DNA from: [Eubacterium] saphenum
GTDB taxonomy: Bacteria; Bacillota; Clostridia; Peptostreptococcales; Anaerovoracaceae
Assembly (NCBI GenBank): GCA_004555725.1
Contig: SFHC01000002.1
Span: 1 to 64,000, forward strand
DNA: 64,000 nt
Direction: 5' to 3'
Positions within the stretch are counted from its first letter, which is position 1, and every line of letters starts with the position of its first letter. Positions 51,946 through 61,304 of the stretch are shown one piece after another. The position numbers were made by a program, and so were the translations under genes. Below the pieces are notes generated by a model, which was not told the origin of the DNA, made no database searches, and worked only from the letters and a program-made list of their open reading frames with translations.

Positions 51946-52509
51946 CTAATTGTCATATCCATGGCTGGACATGTATCTGTCGATGTTGCTCTTGACTGCC
52001 AGACGGACCTTTGCCGGACGTGTGGATGCTCCGCGCGCCGCTGCGCCTGTACCAGCGCAGTATCCGGTAATTGCCTTCGTATAATTTCCGTTGAAGTAAC
52101 GGAGATTGTATGCCAGATAAGCGGAACCGGTCTTGATGCTGTACTTGGCATTAAACAGCTTGTTAGCGGAGACTCCGCCAAACGTTCTGCCAAGCTGAGC
52201 GGTGGTCTGCATGATGCCGTAATATCCTGCCGGATTATACGCACGTTCTGTGAATCTGCTCTCACACTGGGACATAGCCATCAGCACTCTGGCACTGACA
52301 TTATTCTGATTGGCATATTTTACATAAGTCTGTGCAAGCTGTCTGGACTTGGAGACGCTCAGCGAAGAATTCTGCGTTCTCATATACGCAGCAAGTCCAT
52401 TAATCGTATTGGACGACGCGGCGTGTGCCTGCATACCGAATCCTGCTGCAAAGACAATCGCAATCGCCATAAGCAAACCAGCGGTCATTTTTTTCATACA
52501 AGATGTCAT
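51946..52509 (-). CDS. Secreted lytic transglycosylase (SLT domain)
   Basis: Cleaves peptidoglycan outside the membrane. 187 residues with a signal peptide (about 1-31: KKMTAGLLMAIAIVFAAGFG, cut after AHA) and a transglycosylase domain. The catalytic Glu is in AMSQCESRFTERAYN, followed by GYYGIMQTTAQLGRTFGG. ATG at 52509 follows AAGGAGT. Its leader (52510-52635) holds a stable hairpin, and the promoter -10 is at 52636-52641. Confidence 0.92.
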   Translation of the reverse strand: MTSCMKKMTAGLLMAIAIVFAAGFGMQAHAASSNTINGLAAYMRTQNSSLSVSKSRQLAQTYVKYANQNNVSARVLMAMSQCESRFTERAYNPAGYYGIMQTTAQLGRTFGGVSANKLFNAKYSIKTGSAYLAYNLRYFNGNYTKAITGYCAGTGAAARGASTRPAKVRLAVKSNIDRYMSSHGYDN

Positions 52510-52572
52510 CTGTGAAACACTCCTTATCGTTTTTCTGAATTCCAGTATTATGAATCAGCATGTCTGCTGACG

Positions 52573-52641
52573 GGGAACCTTCCGGCGGACAATTTCTGAT
52601 CCGCTGCGTTCCCGCGATCTGTTTAACATGCCCCTATTATA
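52573..52641 (-). promoter_or_regulatory. Leader hairpin and -10 box of the transglycosylase gene
   Basis: TATAAT on the minus strand at 52641-52636; the -35 is weak. The leader carries arms 52608-52613 with 52573-52578, and 52600-52604 with 52585-52589. A c-di-AMP riboswitch was considered, since such genes are often controlled by one, but its conserved core is not seen. Confidence 0.5.
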
Positions 52642-52703
52642 ACGGAGTGTCTTCAGAAATCAGGGTTCTATTAAGGATACTTCACACTTTCTTCACACAA
52701 ACA

Positions 52704-52740
52704 GACGGAGTTTTGTTGTAGAAAACAACAAAACTCCGTC
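52704..52740. terminator. 16-bp perfect hairpin after tagO
   Basis: Arms 52704-52719 and 52725-52740 pair perfectly around a five-base loop, 60 bases past the tagO stop. It lacks a clean T-run on the minus strand but is the likely end of the tagO transcript. Confidence 0.6.
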
Positions 52741-52799
52741 ATGCTTTGTGCTTCGATCACCAATGTATTCATTTTTCCTTAACTTATCTTAAGGATCTT

Positions 52800-54020
52800 T
52801 TAAGAATCCCTTTTGCTTTCGTTAAGATTTTTATCACACTCATCGTTCTGGTGACCATCATGAATATTATGTTCATGGTCATCCATCGGGCATTCGTACT
52901 TATCCTGCTCTTTCGGATCCCATTTTGCCATCCGCTCCCGCTGTCTTTCCTCACGATTCGTGTCCACAGCTTTGATGTGCGGCAGTTTCTGATTCGGATC
53001 CGTCAGGAAGACATAAAGATAGATGCCGGCGATGATCATCAGCACCAGCGCATCTTTAATCAGTTCACGGCTGACCAGGACAGCCGCCATACCCATAATC
53101 CCGCTAATTCCGTAAAGCATCAGCACTGCGCGCCGCTGTCCGAATCCGGATGCCATGAGGTGATGGTGCAGGTGGCCTTTGTCGGCTTCCATAATCGGCC
53201 GGTGGTTTACCCAGCGCCTGAGTATAGCAAAAAAGGTATCAAAAATAGGGATACCCAGCACAATAACCGGAATGACCACAGCGATTACAGTGGAACGCTT
53301 CAGCGGTCCGACTACAGACATCGTTGCCGTCATGAATCCGAGAAACAGTGATCCGCTGTCTCCCATAAAGATGCTTGCCGGATAAAAATTATACGGCAGG
53401 AATCCCGCGCAGCTTCCCGCAAGAGAAATCATCGCGCAGCATACCGGCACCATGCCATACGTATCGCCGTGAATATACGCGACATACGCAATCGTCAGCG
53501 CGGCGATCATCGCAACCCCTGCGGCAAGGCCGTCAAGGCCGTCCACAAGATTAATTGTATTGGTAATGCCGACAATCCAGAGCACCGTCACGATAAAGCA
53601 CACTGCCGTCCCGAAATGAAGGTCACCTCCCCCTCCGAAATAGTTTGAAATCAGCTCAATTCTAAGCCCCATCGCGTACATCAGAGTCGCAATCAGCAGT
53701 TCAATTCCAAACTTGACTTTTGCCGAAAGATTCTTCAGGTCATCGACAACACCGAGCGCGTAAATCATACATCCGCCCACCGCCGCAGCCATCATCCGCG
53801 GATTGTTATGAAGAAAAATCAGAATCGGAATCATCGTCCCCAGGAACATCGCCATCCCGCCGAATCTGGGAATCGGGTGCGTGTGCATTCTGCGCGCGTC
53901 CTTTGGAATATCCATGGCGCCGATCCGCGGAGCCATCCACCGGGCAGCCGGAGTCACCGCAAAGGAAATTACAAAAGACAGACCAAACAGAAGCAAAACA
54001 GTTAATTTAGTGATCTGCAT
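52800..54020 (-). CDS. tagO: Undecaprenyl-phosphate GlcNAc-1-phosphate transferase (TagO/WecA)
   Basis: Integral membrane enzyme that starts wall teichoic acid or other cell-wall polymer synthesis on undecaprenyl phosphate. 406 residues from ATG 54020 (MQITKLTVLLLFGLSF), about ten helices. GVVDDLKNL, NLVDGLDGLAAG (catalytic Asp pair), MGDSGSLFLGF and DKGHLHHHLM are the family motifs. Odd: a charged C-terminal tail of about 50 residues with His, Asp and Cys (DDHEHNIHDGHQNDECD). It overlaps comEB by 14 bases. Confidence 0.94.
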   Translation of the reverse strand: MQITKLTVLLLFGLSFVISFAVTPAARWMAPRIGAMDIPKDARRMHTHPIPRFGGMAMFLGTMIPILIFLHNNPRMMAAAVGGCMIYALGVVDDLKNLSAKVKFGIELLIATLMYAMGLRIELISNYFGGGGDLHFGTAVCFIVTVLWIVGITNTINLVDGLDGLAAGVAMIAALTIAYVAYIHGDTYGMVPVCCAMISLAGSCAGFLPYNFYPASIFMGDSGSLFLGFMTATMSVVGPLKRSTVIAVVIPVIVLGIPIFDTFFAILRRWVNHRPIMEADKGHLHHHLMASGFGQRRAVLMLYGISGIMGMAAVLVSRELIKDALVLMIIAGIYLYVFLTDPNQKLPHIKAVDTNREERQRERMAKWDPKEQDKYECPMDDHEHNIHDGHQNDECDKNLNESKRDS

Positions 54021-54519
54021 TATGATCCACCTCTTCTGACTTCTGATCCGGATGCGGAAGATACTCAATCTCCATTTCTGCCTCATCCAGGATTTCTTTC
54101 GCAAGCTCATCCGGATATCCGTCACGGACGACGATCCTCTTCAGTCCCGCATTGATGATCATCTTTGCGCAGATTCCACAGGGACTGTTGGTGATGTAAA
54201 TCGTTCCGTCCTCAATGCTCTGTCCCAGTGTCGCGGCCTGAATAATTGCGTTCTGCTCTGCGTGCAGCGCGCGGCACAGTTCATGCCGCTGTCCGGACGG
54301 GACATGCAGTTTCTCGCGCAGGCAGCCGCCCAGCTCGGCGCAGTGCTTCAGCCCTTTCGGTGCCCCGTTGTATCCTGTTGCAATTACATGCTTGTCTTTT
54401 ACGATGACTGCGCCGACCCGGCGGCGGAGACAGGTCGATCTCTGAGAGGTCAGTTCTGCCATCTCCATAAAATATTCATCCCAAGACATTCTGTTATCGA
54501 TATATCCTCGATCTGCCAT
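54007..54519 (-). CDS. comEB: dCMP deaminase / ComEB
   Basis: Zinc deaminase converting dCMP to dUMP. 170 residues. Zinc site is HAEQNAII (His, catalytic Glu) and SPCGICAKMI (two Cys). LRRRVGAVIVKDKHVIATGYNGAPKG is typical of the family. Start ATG 54519. It follows truA's stop by 23 bases and overlaps tagO. The ComEB name comes from B. subtilis, where the gene sits in the comE operon; a direct competence role is doubtful. Confidence 0.93.
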   Translation of the reverse strand: MADRGYIDNRMSWDEYFMEMAELTSQRSTCLRRRVGAVIVKDKHVIATGYNGAPKGLKHCAELGGCLREKLHVPSGQRHELCRALHAEQNAIIQAATLGQSIEDGTIYITNSPCGICAKMIINAGLKRIVVRDGYPDELAKEILDEAEMEIEYLPHPDQKSEEVDHNADH

Positions 54520-54542
54520 AGTATATCCCCATTTCCTGCCGA

Positions 54543-55388
54543 TTACTGTTCGCTGTCACACACTCTTTTTTCGTCCGCAGCTGCTTTCATCCGGTCCGTA
54601 TCATAATAAATTTCTTTCAGATACAACCCCTGCGCAGGCGCGGTCGGTCCTGCATTCTGCCGGTCTTTCGATTCAATGATCTCTCTGACTGCCTCCGGTT
54701 CCATCCGGTGCAGCCCTGCTTCAATCAAAGTGCCGGAGATAATGCGAACCATATTATATAAGAATCCGTCCCCGATCACCTCAATTTCCACGACAGAACC
54801 ACCAGCGGAAGTCTCTTGCCTTTCGCAGACGTTCACGGCGTAAATTGTCCGGACCGTGGTCAGTCTCGGATTGGATCCCGATGCCTGAAAACACTGAAAA
54901 TCGTGTGTTCCGACCATACATGCTCCTGCGGCGCGCATAGCGTCCAGATCTAGTGCCTGATCAACATGGCAGAAATAATTTCTGAAAAACACCGGCATCA
55001 CATCACAGTTCCAGATCCGGTAGACATACGTTTTTCCGATGCACTGGTACCGCGCGTGGAACTCCTCCGGGACCTCCTCCGCCCGGAGGATCCTGAGATC
55101 GCTGTTTTCGCCGGGCGACGGCGTTCTTCCATTAAGGATCCGATTCACGACGAGCGGAATCTTCTCCACCGGCATACCAAATTCTCCATGAAAGGTTGCC
55201 CTCTGTCCCAGAGCATGCACCCCGGCATCCGTCCGGCTCGTCCCATCTACAGAAACAGGGATGCGAAGCACGCGGGAAAGCGTTTCTTCCAGCACGCCCT
55301 GAACGGTGCGGACGTTCGGCTGCCTCTGCCACCCGCAGAAATGCGTTCCGTCATATTCCATTGTAAGCAGAACATTTCTGACCGTCAT
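54543..55388 (-). CDS. truA: tRNA pseudouridine synthase A
   Basis: Forms pseudouridine at positions 38-40 of tRNA anticodon arms. 281 residues from ATG 55388 (MTVRNVLLTMEYDGTHFCGW), with the catalytic Asp in GTSRTDAGVHALGQ and FHARYQCIGKTYVYRIW. A GTG nine codons earlier is possible; the GGAGGAGGG site would suit either. It comes 67 bases after the yhbY stop. Confidence 0.94.
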   Translation of the reverse strand: MTVRNVLLTMEYDGTHFCGWQRQPNVRTVQGVLEETLSRVLRIPVSVDGTSRTDAGVHALGQRATFHGEFGMPVEKIPLVVNRILNGRTPSPGENSDLRILRAEEVPEEFHARYQCIGKTYVYRIWNCDVMPVFFRNYFCHVDQALDLDAMRAAGACMVGTHDFQCFQASGSNPRLTTVRTIYAVNVCERQETSAGGSVVEIEVIGDGFLYNMVRIISGTLIEAGLHRMEPEAVREIIESKDRQNAGPTAPAQGLYLKEIYYDTDRMKAAADEKRVCDSEQ

Positions 55389-55454
55389 AATCGCTGTCCG
55401 GCCCTCCTCCGGCACTGACCTGAACAGATCGCCTCCGCAAATCTGCGGACTGCC

Positions 55455-55757
55455 CTATGCACGAGGCAGAACGATCTTTCTTTTCTCCTTCTTTTCTGCG
55501 CGTCTGTACAGAACAAACCGGCGTCCGATCGCCTGAACAAACTCCGCATCCAGCTGTTCTGCAAGCTGCGTGCACGTCTCCTTAGGCTGCAGCGTACAGC
55601 CCTCCTGAATCTTCACCTTAACCAGTTCGGACGCATTGAGCTTATCCTCAATCGACTTGATCACGCTCTCTGTCAGCCCTGCTTTTCCAATATATACAGT
55701 CGGGTCCAGCTTCTGCGCCAGGCCCTTTAAATAACTTCTCTGTTTTCCTGTAATCAT
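55455..55757 (-). CDS. yhbY: YhbY-family RNA-binding protein
   Basis: Small CRM-domain protein associated with the large ribosomal subunit. 100 residues with ITGKQRSYLKGLAQKLDPTVYIGKAGLTESV at the start and the GxxG loop nearby, then KVKIQEGCTLQPKET, FVQAIGRRFVLYR. GAGGAAACAGG precedes the ATG at 55757. Confidence 0.93.
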   Translation of the reverse strand: MITGKQRSYLKGLAQKLDPTVYIGKAGLTESVIKSIEDKLNASELVKVKIQEGCTLQPKETCTQLAEQLDAEFVQAIGRRFVLYRRAEKKEKRKIVLPRA

Positions 55758-55975
55758 CCTGTTTCCTCTTCCGTTCTTTTTCCGGATACTGTCCCGGAAA
55801 TACTCGACACTTATGTTTTATCTTATCATAATTCCGGCCTTACGGCTATCCCGAGCCATATTTCTTCTGTCTGCCGTGACAAAAATCACCTTATTGACAC
55901 AAAACAGCAAGGAGTTATCTTCCCGGCTTCCGAACCGACAGTCAGCGCCCTCCCTTCAGTCCTTCCCGGAGCGCA

Positions 55976-56704
55976 TTATCCGATCCAGGAACTGAGCCAG
56001 ATCCCTATGTGATCGTGGAGAAACAGATAGTAAACCAGTGCGGATAAAAAGATATACGGCGCCATCGGCACCGCCTGATCCCTTGCCGCTGTTCCCTTTG
56101 CCAGCCGGACAACCAGGTGCCCGGCCGAAAACAGCGCCGTCATGATGAACACCGACAGGACACCGTACAGGCCGCCGGCAAGACCGACCGCCGAAAACAG
56201 TTTGATGTCCCCGCCGCCGACCGCAGGCTTACGGTACGCCATACGGCCGATCAGCGCACCTGCGCTCATGATCAGGAATCCGGTCCCCGCTCCGGCGAGC
56301 ATGTCCTTCCACCCATTCACATACCGGATCATTCCGATGCTGCTCACTGCTAGAAGAATCACCAGTTCATCAGAAATAATATGATATTTTTTGTCTCCGA
56401 TCGCAATCTCCAGAAGCAGCCAGAGTATGCAGAGAACAGCCGCGGCATATTTCCAGTCCCGGCTGAATCCGTAGATTGCGATGGCTGTAAACAACATGGA
56501 AAAGATAAACTTCCACGGATAGCTTTTTACTCGCTGTCCGTCTGTATTTTTCAGCTCTTCACACGGTTCCTCGCCATAATCCGTAAACCATTTCTCCGGC
56601 ATATGATTAAACAGATACACTGCCGCATTTCCCAGCAGGATGCCGGCCAGCGCGCCCGCAAGCGCTTTCATCACTATCGCAAGCGCCGATAATCCCGTAT
56701 CCAT
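55976..56704 (-). CDS. Prepilin peptidase (A24 family)
   Basis: Membrane aspartyl protease of family A24. 242 residues from ATG 56704, with about six to seven helices. The two catalytic Asp are likely the one in IAIGDKKYHIISD and the one in the GGGDIKLF motif. No N-terminal methylase domain with Cys pairs is seen. No pilin genes occur in the window. The Asp-Lys-Lys in place of the more common DL(R/K) is a variation. A frame is open upstream to 56773 but holds no domain. Confidence 0.85.
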   Translation of the reverse strand: MDTGLSALAIVMKALAGALAGILLGNAAVYLFNHMPEKWFTDYGEEPCEELKNTDGQRVKSYPWKFIFSMLFTAIAIYGFSRDWKYAAAVLCILWLLLEIAIGDKKYHIISDELVILLAVSSIGMIRYVNGWKDMLAGAGTGFLIMSAGALIGRMAYRKPAVGGGDIKLFSAVGLAGGLYGVLSVFIMTALFSAGHLVVRLAKGTAARDQAVPMAPYIFLSALVYYLFLHDHIGIWLSSWIG

Positions 56705-56752
56705 AACATGTTCCTTCCGTTTTCCGTCTTTTACCTTATTTCCCCTATGTTC

Positions 56753-56783
56753 AAAAGAGCCCAGTTTGCGCACAAACTGGGCT
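56753..56783 (-). terminator. Terminator of glnS
   Basis: Minus-strand stem 56773-56783 with 56758-56768 (11 bp, perfect, four-base loop), then CTTTTGAAC. 88 bases past the glnS stop. Confidence 0.85.
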
Positions 56784-56870
56784 GTCTGCAGCAGAAGTCC
56801 TGTCCTTCGGCGTCACGGAAGAAAGCAGGGCATTCTGTCTGCTGAACGTTCATTAAATTCTCTGCGGCCG

Positions 56871-58523
56871 TTATTTCTTTTCCGGCTTCCAGGAGCTCTT
56901 CAGGCTCGCAATCCGGTTAAATACCTTTTCGCTGTCTGTAGTCAGCTTGCTGTCCGCAACATAATAGCCGTGGCGGAAGAACTGGAAGCGTTCGCCCGGC
57001 TGCGCATCCGTAATGGACGGCTCTGCGTATCCCCAGGTATCTCCCATGGATTCTTCATTGAAGACAAATTCTCCGTTCTCATCAACGTTCATGAGCTGCT
57101 CCAGGTTGCGGATGCGGATTTTTACAGCTGTTCCGGCTTCCACAAAGTGAATGGTTCCTTTCACCTTGCGTCCGTCATTGCTGTTTCCGCCCTTTGTCTC
57201 CGGATCGTATGTGCAGTGCAGCTCCTTGATGGAACCGTCCTCATTATGGATCACTTCATTGCACTTTACAAAATATGCGCCCTTGAAACGAACCTCGTTG
57301 CCCGGGAAGAGTCTGAAGTACTTTTTGACCGGCACCTCCATGAAGTCGTCGCCGTCAATCCACAGTTCTCTGGAGAACGGAATCTCTCTTTCTCCGAGAT
57401 CCGGATTATTGCGGTTGTTTTCAACCTTCAGCATCTCGGTCTGTCCTTCCGGATAGTTGGTAATAATAACCTTAATCGGATTCTCGACGACGTTTTTACT
57501 GACGACCTGATTCTGGAGATCATTCCGGACAAAATGCTCAAGCATGCCCACATCGACCATGCTGTTCGACTTGGAGACGCCGATTTCCTCGCAGAACGCG
57601 CGGATTGCCGCCGGTGTGAACCCTCTTCTTCTGATTCCGGCAATCGTCGGCATTCTCGGATCATCCCATCCGTCGACCAAGCCCTCGTCAACCAGTTTCT
57701 TCAGCTTGCGCTTGCTCGTCATCGTGTTAGTCAGATTCAGACGTGCAAACTCAATCTGTTTCGGCGGATGAGGCCAGAAACCGACTTTCTCCAGCACCCA
57801 GTTATACAGTGGACGGTGATCCTCAAACTCCAGAGTGCAGATCGAGTGTGTAATTCCTTCAATTGCGTCTTCAATCGGATGCGCAAAATCATACATCGGA
57901 TAAATGCACCATTTATCTCCTGTATTGTGATGAGAAACATGAGAAATACGGTAGATAATCGGATCTCTCATATTCAGATTCGGAGAAGTCATGTCAATCC
58001 TGGCGCGGAGGACTTTTTCTCCGTCTTTATATGCGCCGTCTTTCATTTCACTGAACAGCTTCAGATTCTCTTCTACGCCGCGGTTCCTGAACGGGCTTTC
58101 TTTTCCCGGTTCAGTCAGTGTTCCGCGGTCCTCTCGGATCTGATCCGGTGTAGAATCATCGACATACGCAAGCCCCTTTCGAATCAGTTCGCAGGCTGCG
58201 TCATACATCGTATCAAAATAGTCGGATGCCCAGCACAGCTCATTCCACTTAAAACCGAGCCACTGTACATCTTCCTTGATCTGACGGACATAGACTTCAT
58301 TCTCTTTTGTCGGATTGGTGTCGTCAAAACGCAGGTTGCACTTTCCGCCATACTCCTCTGCCAGTCCGAAATTCAGGCAGATTGACTTGGCATGGCCGAT
58401 ATGGAGAAATCCGTTCGGCTCCGGCGGAAAACGCGTATAGACTTCACCGCCATAAGTGCCTTTCACATTATCCTCATCAATAATATTTTCAATAAAATTC
58501 TTTGGTCTGGTTGTTTCCGACAT
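56871..58523 (-). CDS. glnS: Glutaminyl-tRNA synthetase
   Basis: Charges tRNA(Gln) directly. 550 residues, class I, with the HIGH box in NGFLHIGHAKSI and a MTSKRKLKKLV variant of KMSKS. C-terminal anticodon-binding barrels are present. Many Clostridia use indirect charging by GatCAB; a glnS of this length and motif set is thought to have spread from proteobacteria. Whether GatCAB also exists here cannot be seen. ATG at 58523 follows AAAGGATG. Confidence 0.94.
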   Translation of the reverse strand: MSETTRPKNFIENIIDEDNVKGTYGGEVYTRFPPEPNGFLHIGHAKSICLNFGLAEEYGGKCNLRFDDTNPTKENEVYVRQIKEDVQWLGFKWNELCWASDYFDTMYDAACELIRKGLAYVDDSTPDQIREDRGTLTEPGKESPFRNRGVEENLKLFSEMKDGAYKDGEKVLRARIDMTSPNLNMRDPIIYRISHVSHHNTGDKWCIYPMYDFAHPIEDAIEGITHSICTLEFEDHRPLYNWVLEKVGFWPHPPKQIEFARLNLTNTMTSKRKLKKLVDEGLVDGWDDPRMPTIAGIRRRGFTPAAIRAFCEEIGVSKSNSMVDVGMLEHFVRNDLQNQVVSKNVVENPIKVIITNYPEGQTEMLKVENNRNNPDLGEREIPFSRELWIDGDDFMEVPVKKYFRLFPGNEVRFKGAYFVKCNEVIHNEDGSIKELHCTYDPETKGGNSNDGRKVKGTIHFVEAGTAVKIRIRNLEQLMNVDENGEFVFNEESMGDTWGYAEPSITDAQPGERFQFFRHGYYVADSKLTTDSEKVFNRIASLKSSWKPEKK

Positions 58524-58593
58524 AGTCTTACCATCCTTTATGCTGTTCTTATATAAAAATTTCTACGATCTTGGTTCTTAGTCTTTAATTCTA

Positions 58594-59799
58594 TCATAAA
58601 TTTCCACTGCAGAAAAGGCTGTGCGCCGTTTCTGTCAGTTTCTCCTCTTTATTTTCCAGTTTTCCCTCGATCACCAGAACCAAAAGATGATGCAGCGCAG
58701 ATCCGATCAGTTTTCCCTGTGGAATCCCCGCTTGCAGCAAGTCCTTACCGCTCACCTGAAGCTGCTTCAGGTTCCAGACCTCCTTGCGATCCAGCACAGC
58801 CTGCAGCATATCCAGGGCGCGTTCCGCCTCCTGCAGCGCTCTGTCTCCGCGCGCACAGACCCTGCGAATTTCCAGCATCGCGCGCTCTGCATCTTCGCCG
58901 AACTGCATCATCTGCAGCTTCAGCTGCACGCGGTCTTTCGGAACATCCTCACACAGCGCTTCCTGAATACGCAGGCAGGAAGCGATCGTATGACGGTCCA
59001 GACGCAGATCCTTCAGCGCCTGCCCCGCTGCATCCTGAAAAATAACAGCAAGCCGCACTGGAAGAGAACGCGGCAGAGCATCCACCGACCGCAGCGATTC
59101 ATCCTCCGCCATTAGCGCAATGCCGGACGCGTTCAGCGCTTCCCGGAAACCGACCATCACCCCGGACGCTCCTTTCCCGAGCACCAGCTTGACAAACTCC
59201 GCGCCCACCCGTTCCCGGGCAACCAGCTTCACCGTCTCCGCCATCTCCCGAACCGCGCGCCCCGTCTCGGGTTCAATCCGGAACCCGAGCTTAGATGAAA
59301 ACCGGAGCGCGCGCAGAATCCGCAGCGCATCCTCAGAAAAACGCGTATTCGGATCCCCGACGCACCGGATCAGGCCGCGCTTCAGATCCTCCGACCCGCC
59401 AAAAGGATCAATCAGACCTTTCCCAGGGTCATACGCCATCGCGTTTATCGTAAAATCCCTGCGCGCCAGATCCTCCCGCAGGCTCCGCGTAAACGTCACT
59501 GCGTCCGGGTGACGGCCGTCACTGTACGCCCCGTCGATCCGATACGTGGTCACCTCGACCGGGCGCCCTTCTGACACAGCCGTCACCGTCCCGTGCTGAA
59601 TCCCTGTATCAACAGAACGGAGCCCGATGAAACAATCCTTCATTTCATCCGGCTCCGCCTCTGTACAGACATCCCAGTCGTCCGGCATAAGGCCGAGGAT
59701 GCTGTCGCGGACGCATCCTCCGACAACATATGCCTCATACCCTCCGTCATGAAGCCTCTTCAGCACTTCTTTGACATATTCTGGTATGTTGATATTCAC
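58594..59799 (-). CDS. cca: CCA tRNA nucleotidyltransferase
   Basis: Adds or repairs the 3' CCA end of tRNA. 401 residues. Class II fold with GGYEAYVVGGCVRDSILG, DDWDVCTEA (catalytic Asp pair), RRDFTINAMAYD and the RILRALRFSSKLGFRIE head. GTG start at 59799 with AGGAGAATAAG upstream. The C-terminal part has no HD domain. glnS follows 70 bases later. Confidence 0.94.
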   Translation of the reverse strand: MNINIPEYVKEVLKRLHDGGYEAYVVGGCVRDSILGLMPDDWDVCTEAEPDEMKDCFIGLRSVDTGIQHGTVTAVSEGRPVEVTTYRIDGAYSDGRHPDAVTFTRSLREDLARRDFTINAMAYDPGKGLIDPFGGSEDLKRGLIRCVGDPNTRFSEDALRILRALRFSSKLGFRIEPETGRAVREMAETVKLVARERVGAEFVKLVLGKGASGVMVGFREALNASGIALMAEDESLRSVDALPRSLPVRLAVIFQDAAGQALKDLRLDRHTIASCLRIQEALCEDVPKDRVQLKLQMMQFGEDAERAMLEIRRVCARGDRALQEAERALDMLQAVLDRKEVWNLKQLQVSGKDLLQAGIPQGKLIGSALHHLLVLVIEGKLENKEEKLTETAHSLFCSGNL

Positions 59800-59852
59800 G
59801 TTCTTATTCTCCTGTGCGCCATAACATGCGCTCTTGCAACTTTACCCTTTGT

Positions 59853-61085
59853 CTATGCAGTATGCACCAGACTGCAGGTCCACTCCGCGGCGCAGTGGCT
59901 GCAGGCACCCGCTGAATCAGGCACAATCATTCCGCATTCATGGTCCCGGAACCGCTCCGTCTCCCGCTGCTCCTGAAACTGCGCGTCATTCCGGACCGTA
60001 TCATGAGAAGTTCTCAGTGGATCGATCTCTATCGTTTCTGCTGCAGCACCGGTCTTTCCGGATTCTTCTGCCTTGTGTTCATTCTCCAGACGCTCCTCCA
60101 TCTGTCCTCCGATCAGGCCCATGTCAAGAAGCACTTCCCGATCCTCCGGGAACCAGGCATTATACATCTCCGACATATGATGCGGTTTCAGTGCTTCCTT
60201 TGCGTGGCGCAGGCCAGGAAGGCCCATATCCTCCTCACGGTTGACAAAACGGATCTCCTCCGGAAGCTGTTTGCAGAATTCGCTGCAGACCACCTGATAC
60301 AGGCCGCGGAACTGAAGATTTGCCTTCTCAAAATGTTCTGCCGCGGTATCCTCGCTCATCCGCTCGCCGATCGCGTACGCCTGCAGACGTCCGTCAATAA
60401 AGATTCCCACGGAATATACATCTTCGCGGTCGATAAAGTTCATCACCTCATGAATCGCGTGCCGCTCTTCAGAAAGACTTCTCATCTCATCGTCAGAACG
60501 TTCCTTTCCGTCGCGGATCATCTCTGTCAGCGCGATGATTTCCGCCTTCATATCTTTTGTCAGCGGCCTGGCCTCATACGAAAAGTTCTTCTTGAAATAA
60601 TTCATGTGGTTTTTCTTCTTATGGAGCGCGCGGCCGCTGAGCGTCGTCAGCTTATCCCGATCATAGACGTACTCATCATCATCGCGGTCATGCTCGAACT
60701 CAAGCTCCGGAACGGCTTCCTGCAGTGTCTCTTTCAATGTTCCCGGAACCAGCCGTACAGAAAACGGAATTCCTCTCTCTGTAAAACGCTTCCGGCCTTC
60801 CAGAATCGCCTTTCTGAGGCTTTCCTTCTCATACGTTCCGGTCTTTGTCAGCGGCATGACAAAAACGCCGGCCTCTTCACCGTTTTCCATACGGAATATG
60901 TTTTCAAACATCAGGTAGGAGTCCAGCTCCTCCCAGTTCAAATCATAATCCTGTCTCCAAATATAATTTGCGAGAAAAGTGAATCCCGCCCCCTGATAAT
61001 TATATCCGTTACAGTAACTTCTGAGCGTCTCCACATCCTGCTCCGTCATACGGCTCAGTGAATGTGTCCATTTCTCATTGCTCAT
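59853..61085 (-). CDS. DUF2156 / phosphatidylglycerol lysyltransferase-type protein
   Basis: Two GNAT-like folds of the DUF2156 family, related to the C-terminal part of MprF; no membrane helices, so not a full MprF. 410 residues from ATG 61085 (MSNEKWTHSLSRMTEQDVET). KKNHMNYFKKNF and VSVGIFIDGRLQAYAIGERM-like parts are present. Odd feature: a short Cys/His-rich C-terminus (HECGMIVPDSAGACSHCAAE). The frame is open upstream to 61205 but a TATAAT (61232-61227) suggests the promoter lies just there. Function of the family is not settled. Confidence 0.83.
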   Translation of the reverse strand: MSNEKWTHSLSRMTEQDVETLRSYCNGYNYQGAGFTFLANYIWRQDYDLNWEELDSYLMFENIFRMENGEEAGVFVMPLTKTGTYEKESLRKAILEGRKRFTERGIPFSVRLVPGTLKETLQEAVPELEFEHDRDDDEYVYDRDKLTTLSGRALHKKKNHMNYFKKNFSYEARPLTKDMKAEIIALTEMIRDGKERSDDEMRSLSEERHAIHEVMNFIDREDVYSVGIFIDGRLQAYAIGERMSEDTAAEHFEKANLQFRGLYQVVCSEFCKQLPEEIRFVNREEDMGLPGLRHAKEALKPHHMSEMYNAWFPEDREVLLDMGLIGGQMEERLENEHKAEESGKTGAAAETIEIDPLRTSHDTVRNDAQFQEQRETERFRDHECGMIVPDSAGACSHCAAEWTCSLVHTA

Positions 61086-61226
61086 AAAATTATAACCCCT
61101 TTTCTCATTCTGCCCATATCTTCGGTTCTGATGTTTCAGTGTATCTGTTTCAACCCAATGTAGTTCTTCACGCCGGACCGTATGCGTCCGCCGTTCTCGC
61201 AGCACCTTTACCTGCGCTGTCCTGCC

Positions 61227-61232
61227 ATTATA
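61227..61232 (-). promoter_or_regulatory. -10 box of the DUF2156 gene
   Basis: Minus-strand TATAAT; the -35 (TTAATC, 18 bases upstream) is weak. Leader of about 135 bases. Confidence 0.45.
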
Positions 61233-61304
61233 TACCCTTCGCGGCAGTGTGATTAAACAAGGAACAGGGATTTCAGAATTTTTCTATTCTCAGGGTTTGG
61301 CCCT

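Noticed and set aside
52510..52640. c-di-AMP riboswitch before the lytic transglycosylase
   Set aside because: Hairpins with GGGAAC/GTTCCC arms are present, but the conserved ydaO core is not.
56640..58385. A 581-codon plus-strand open frame opposite glnS
   Set aside because: Shadow of glnS; no recognisable domain.
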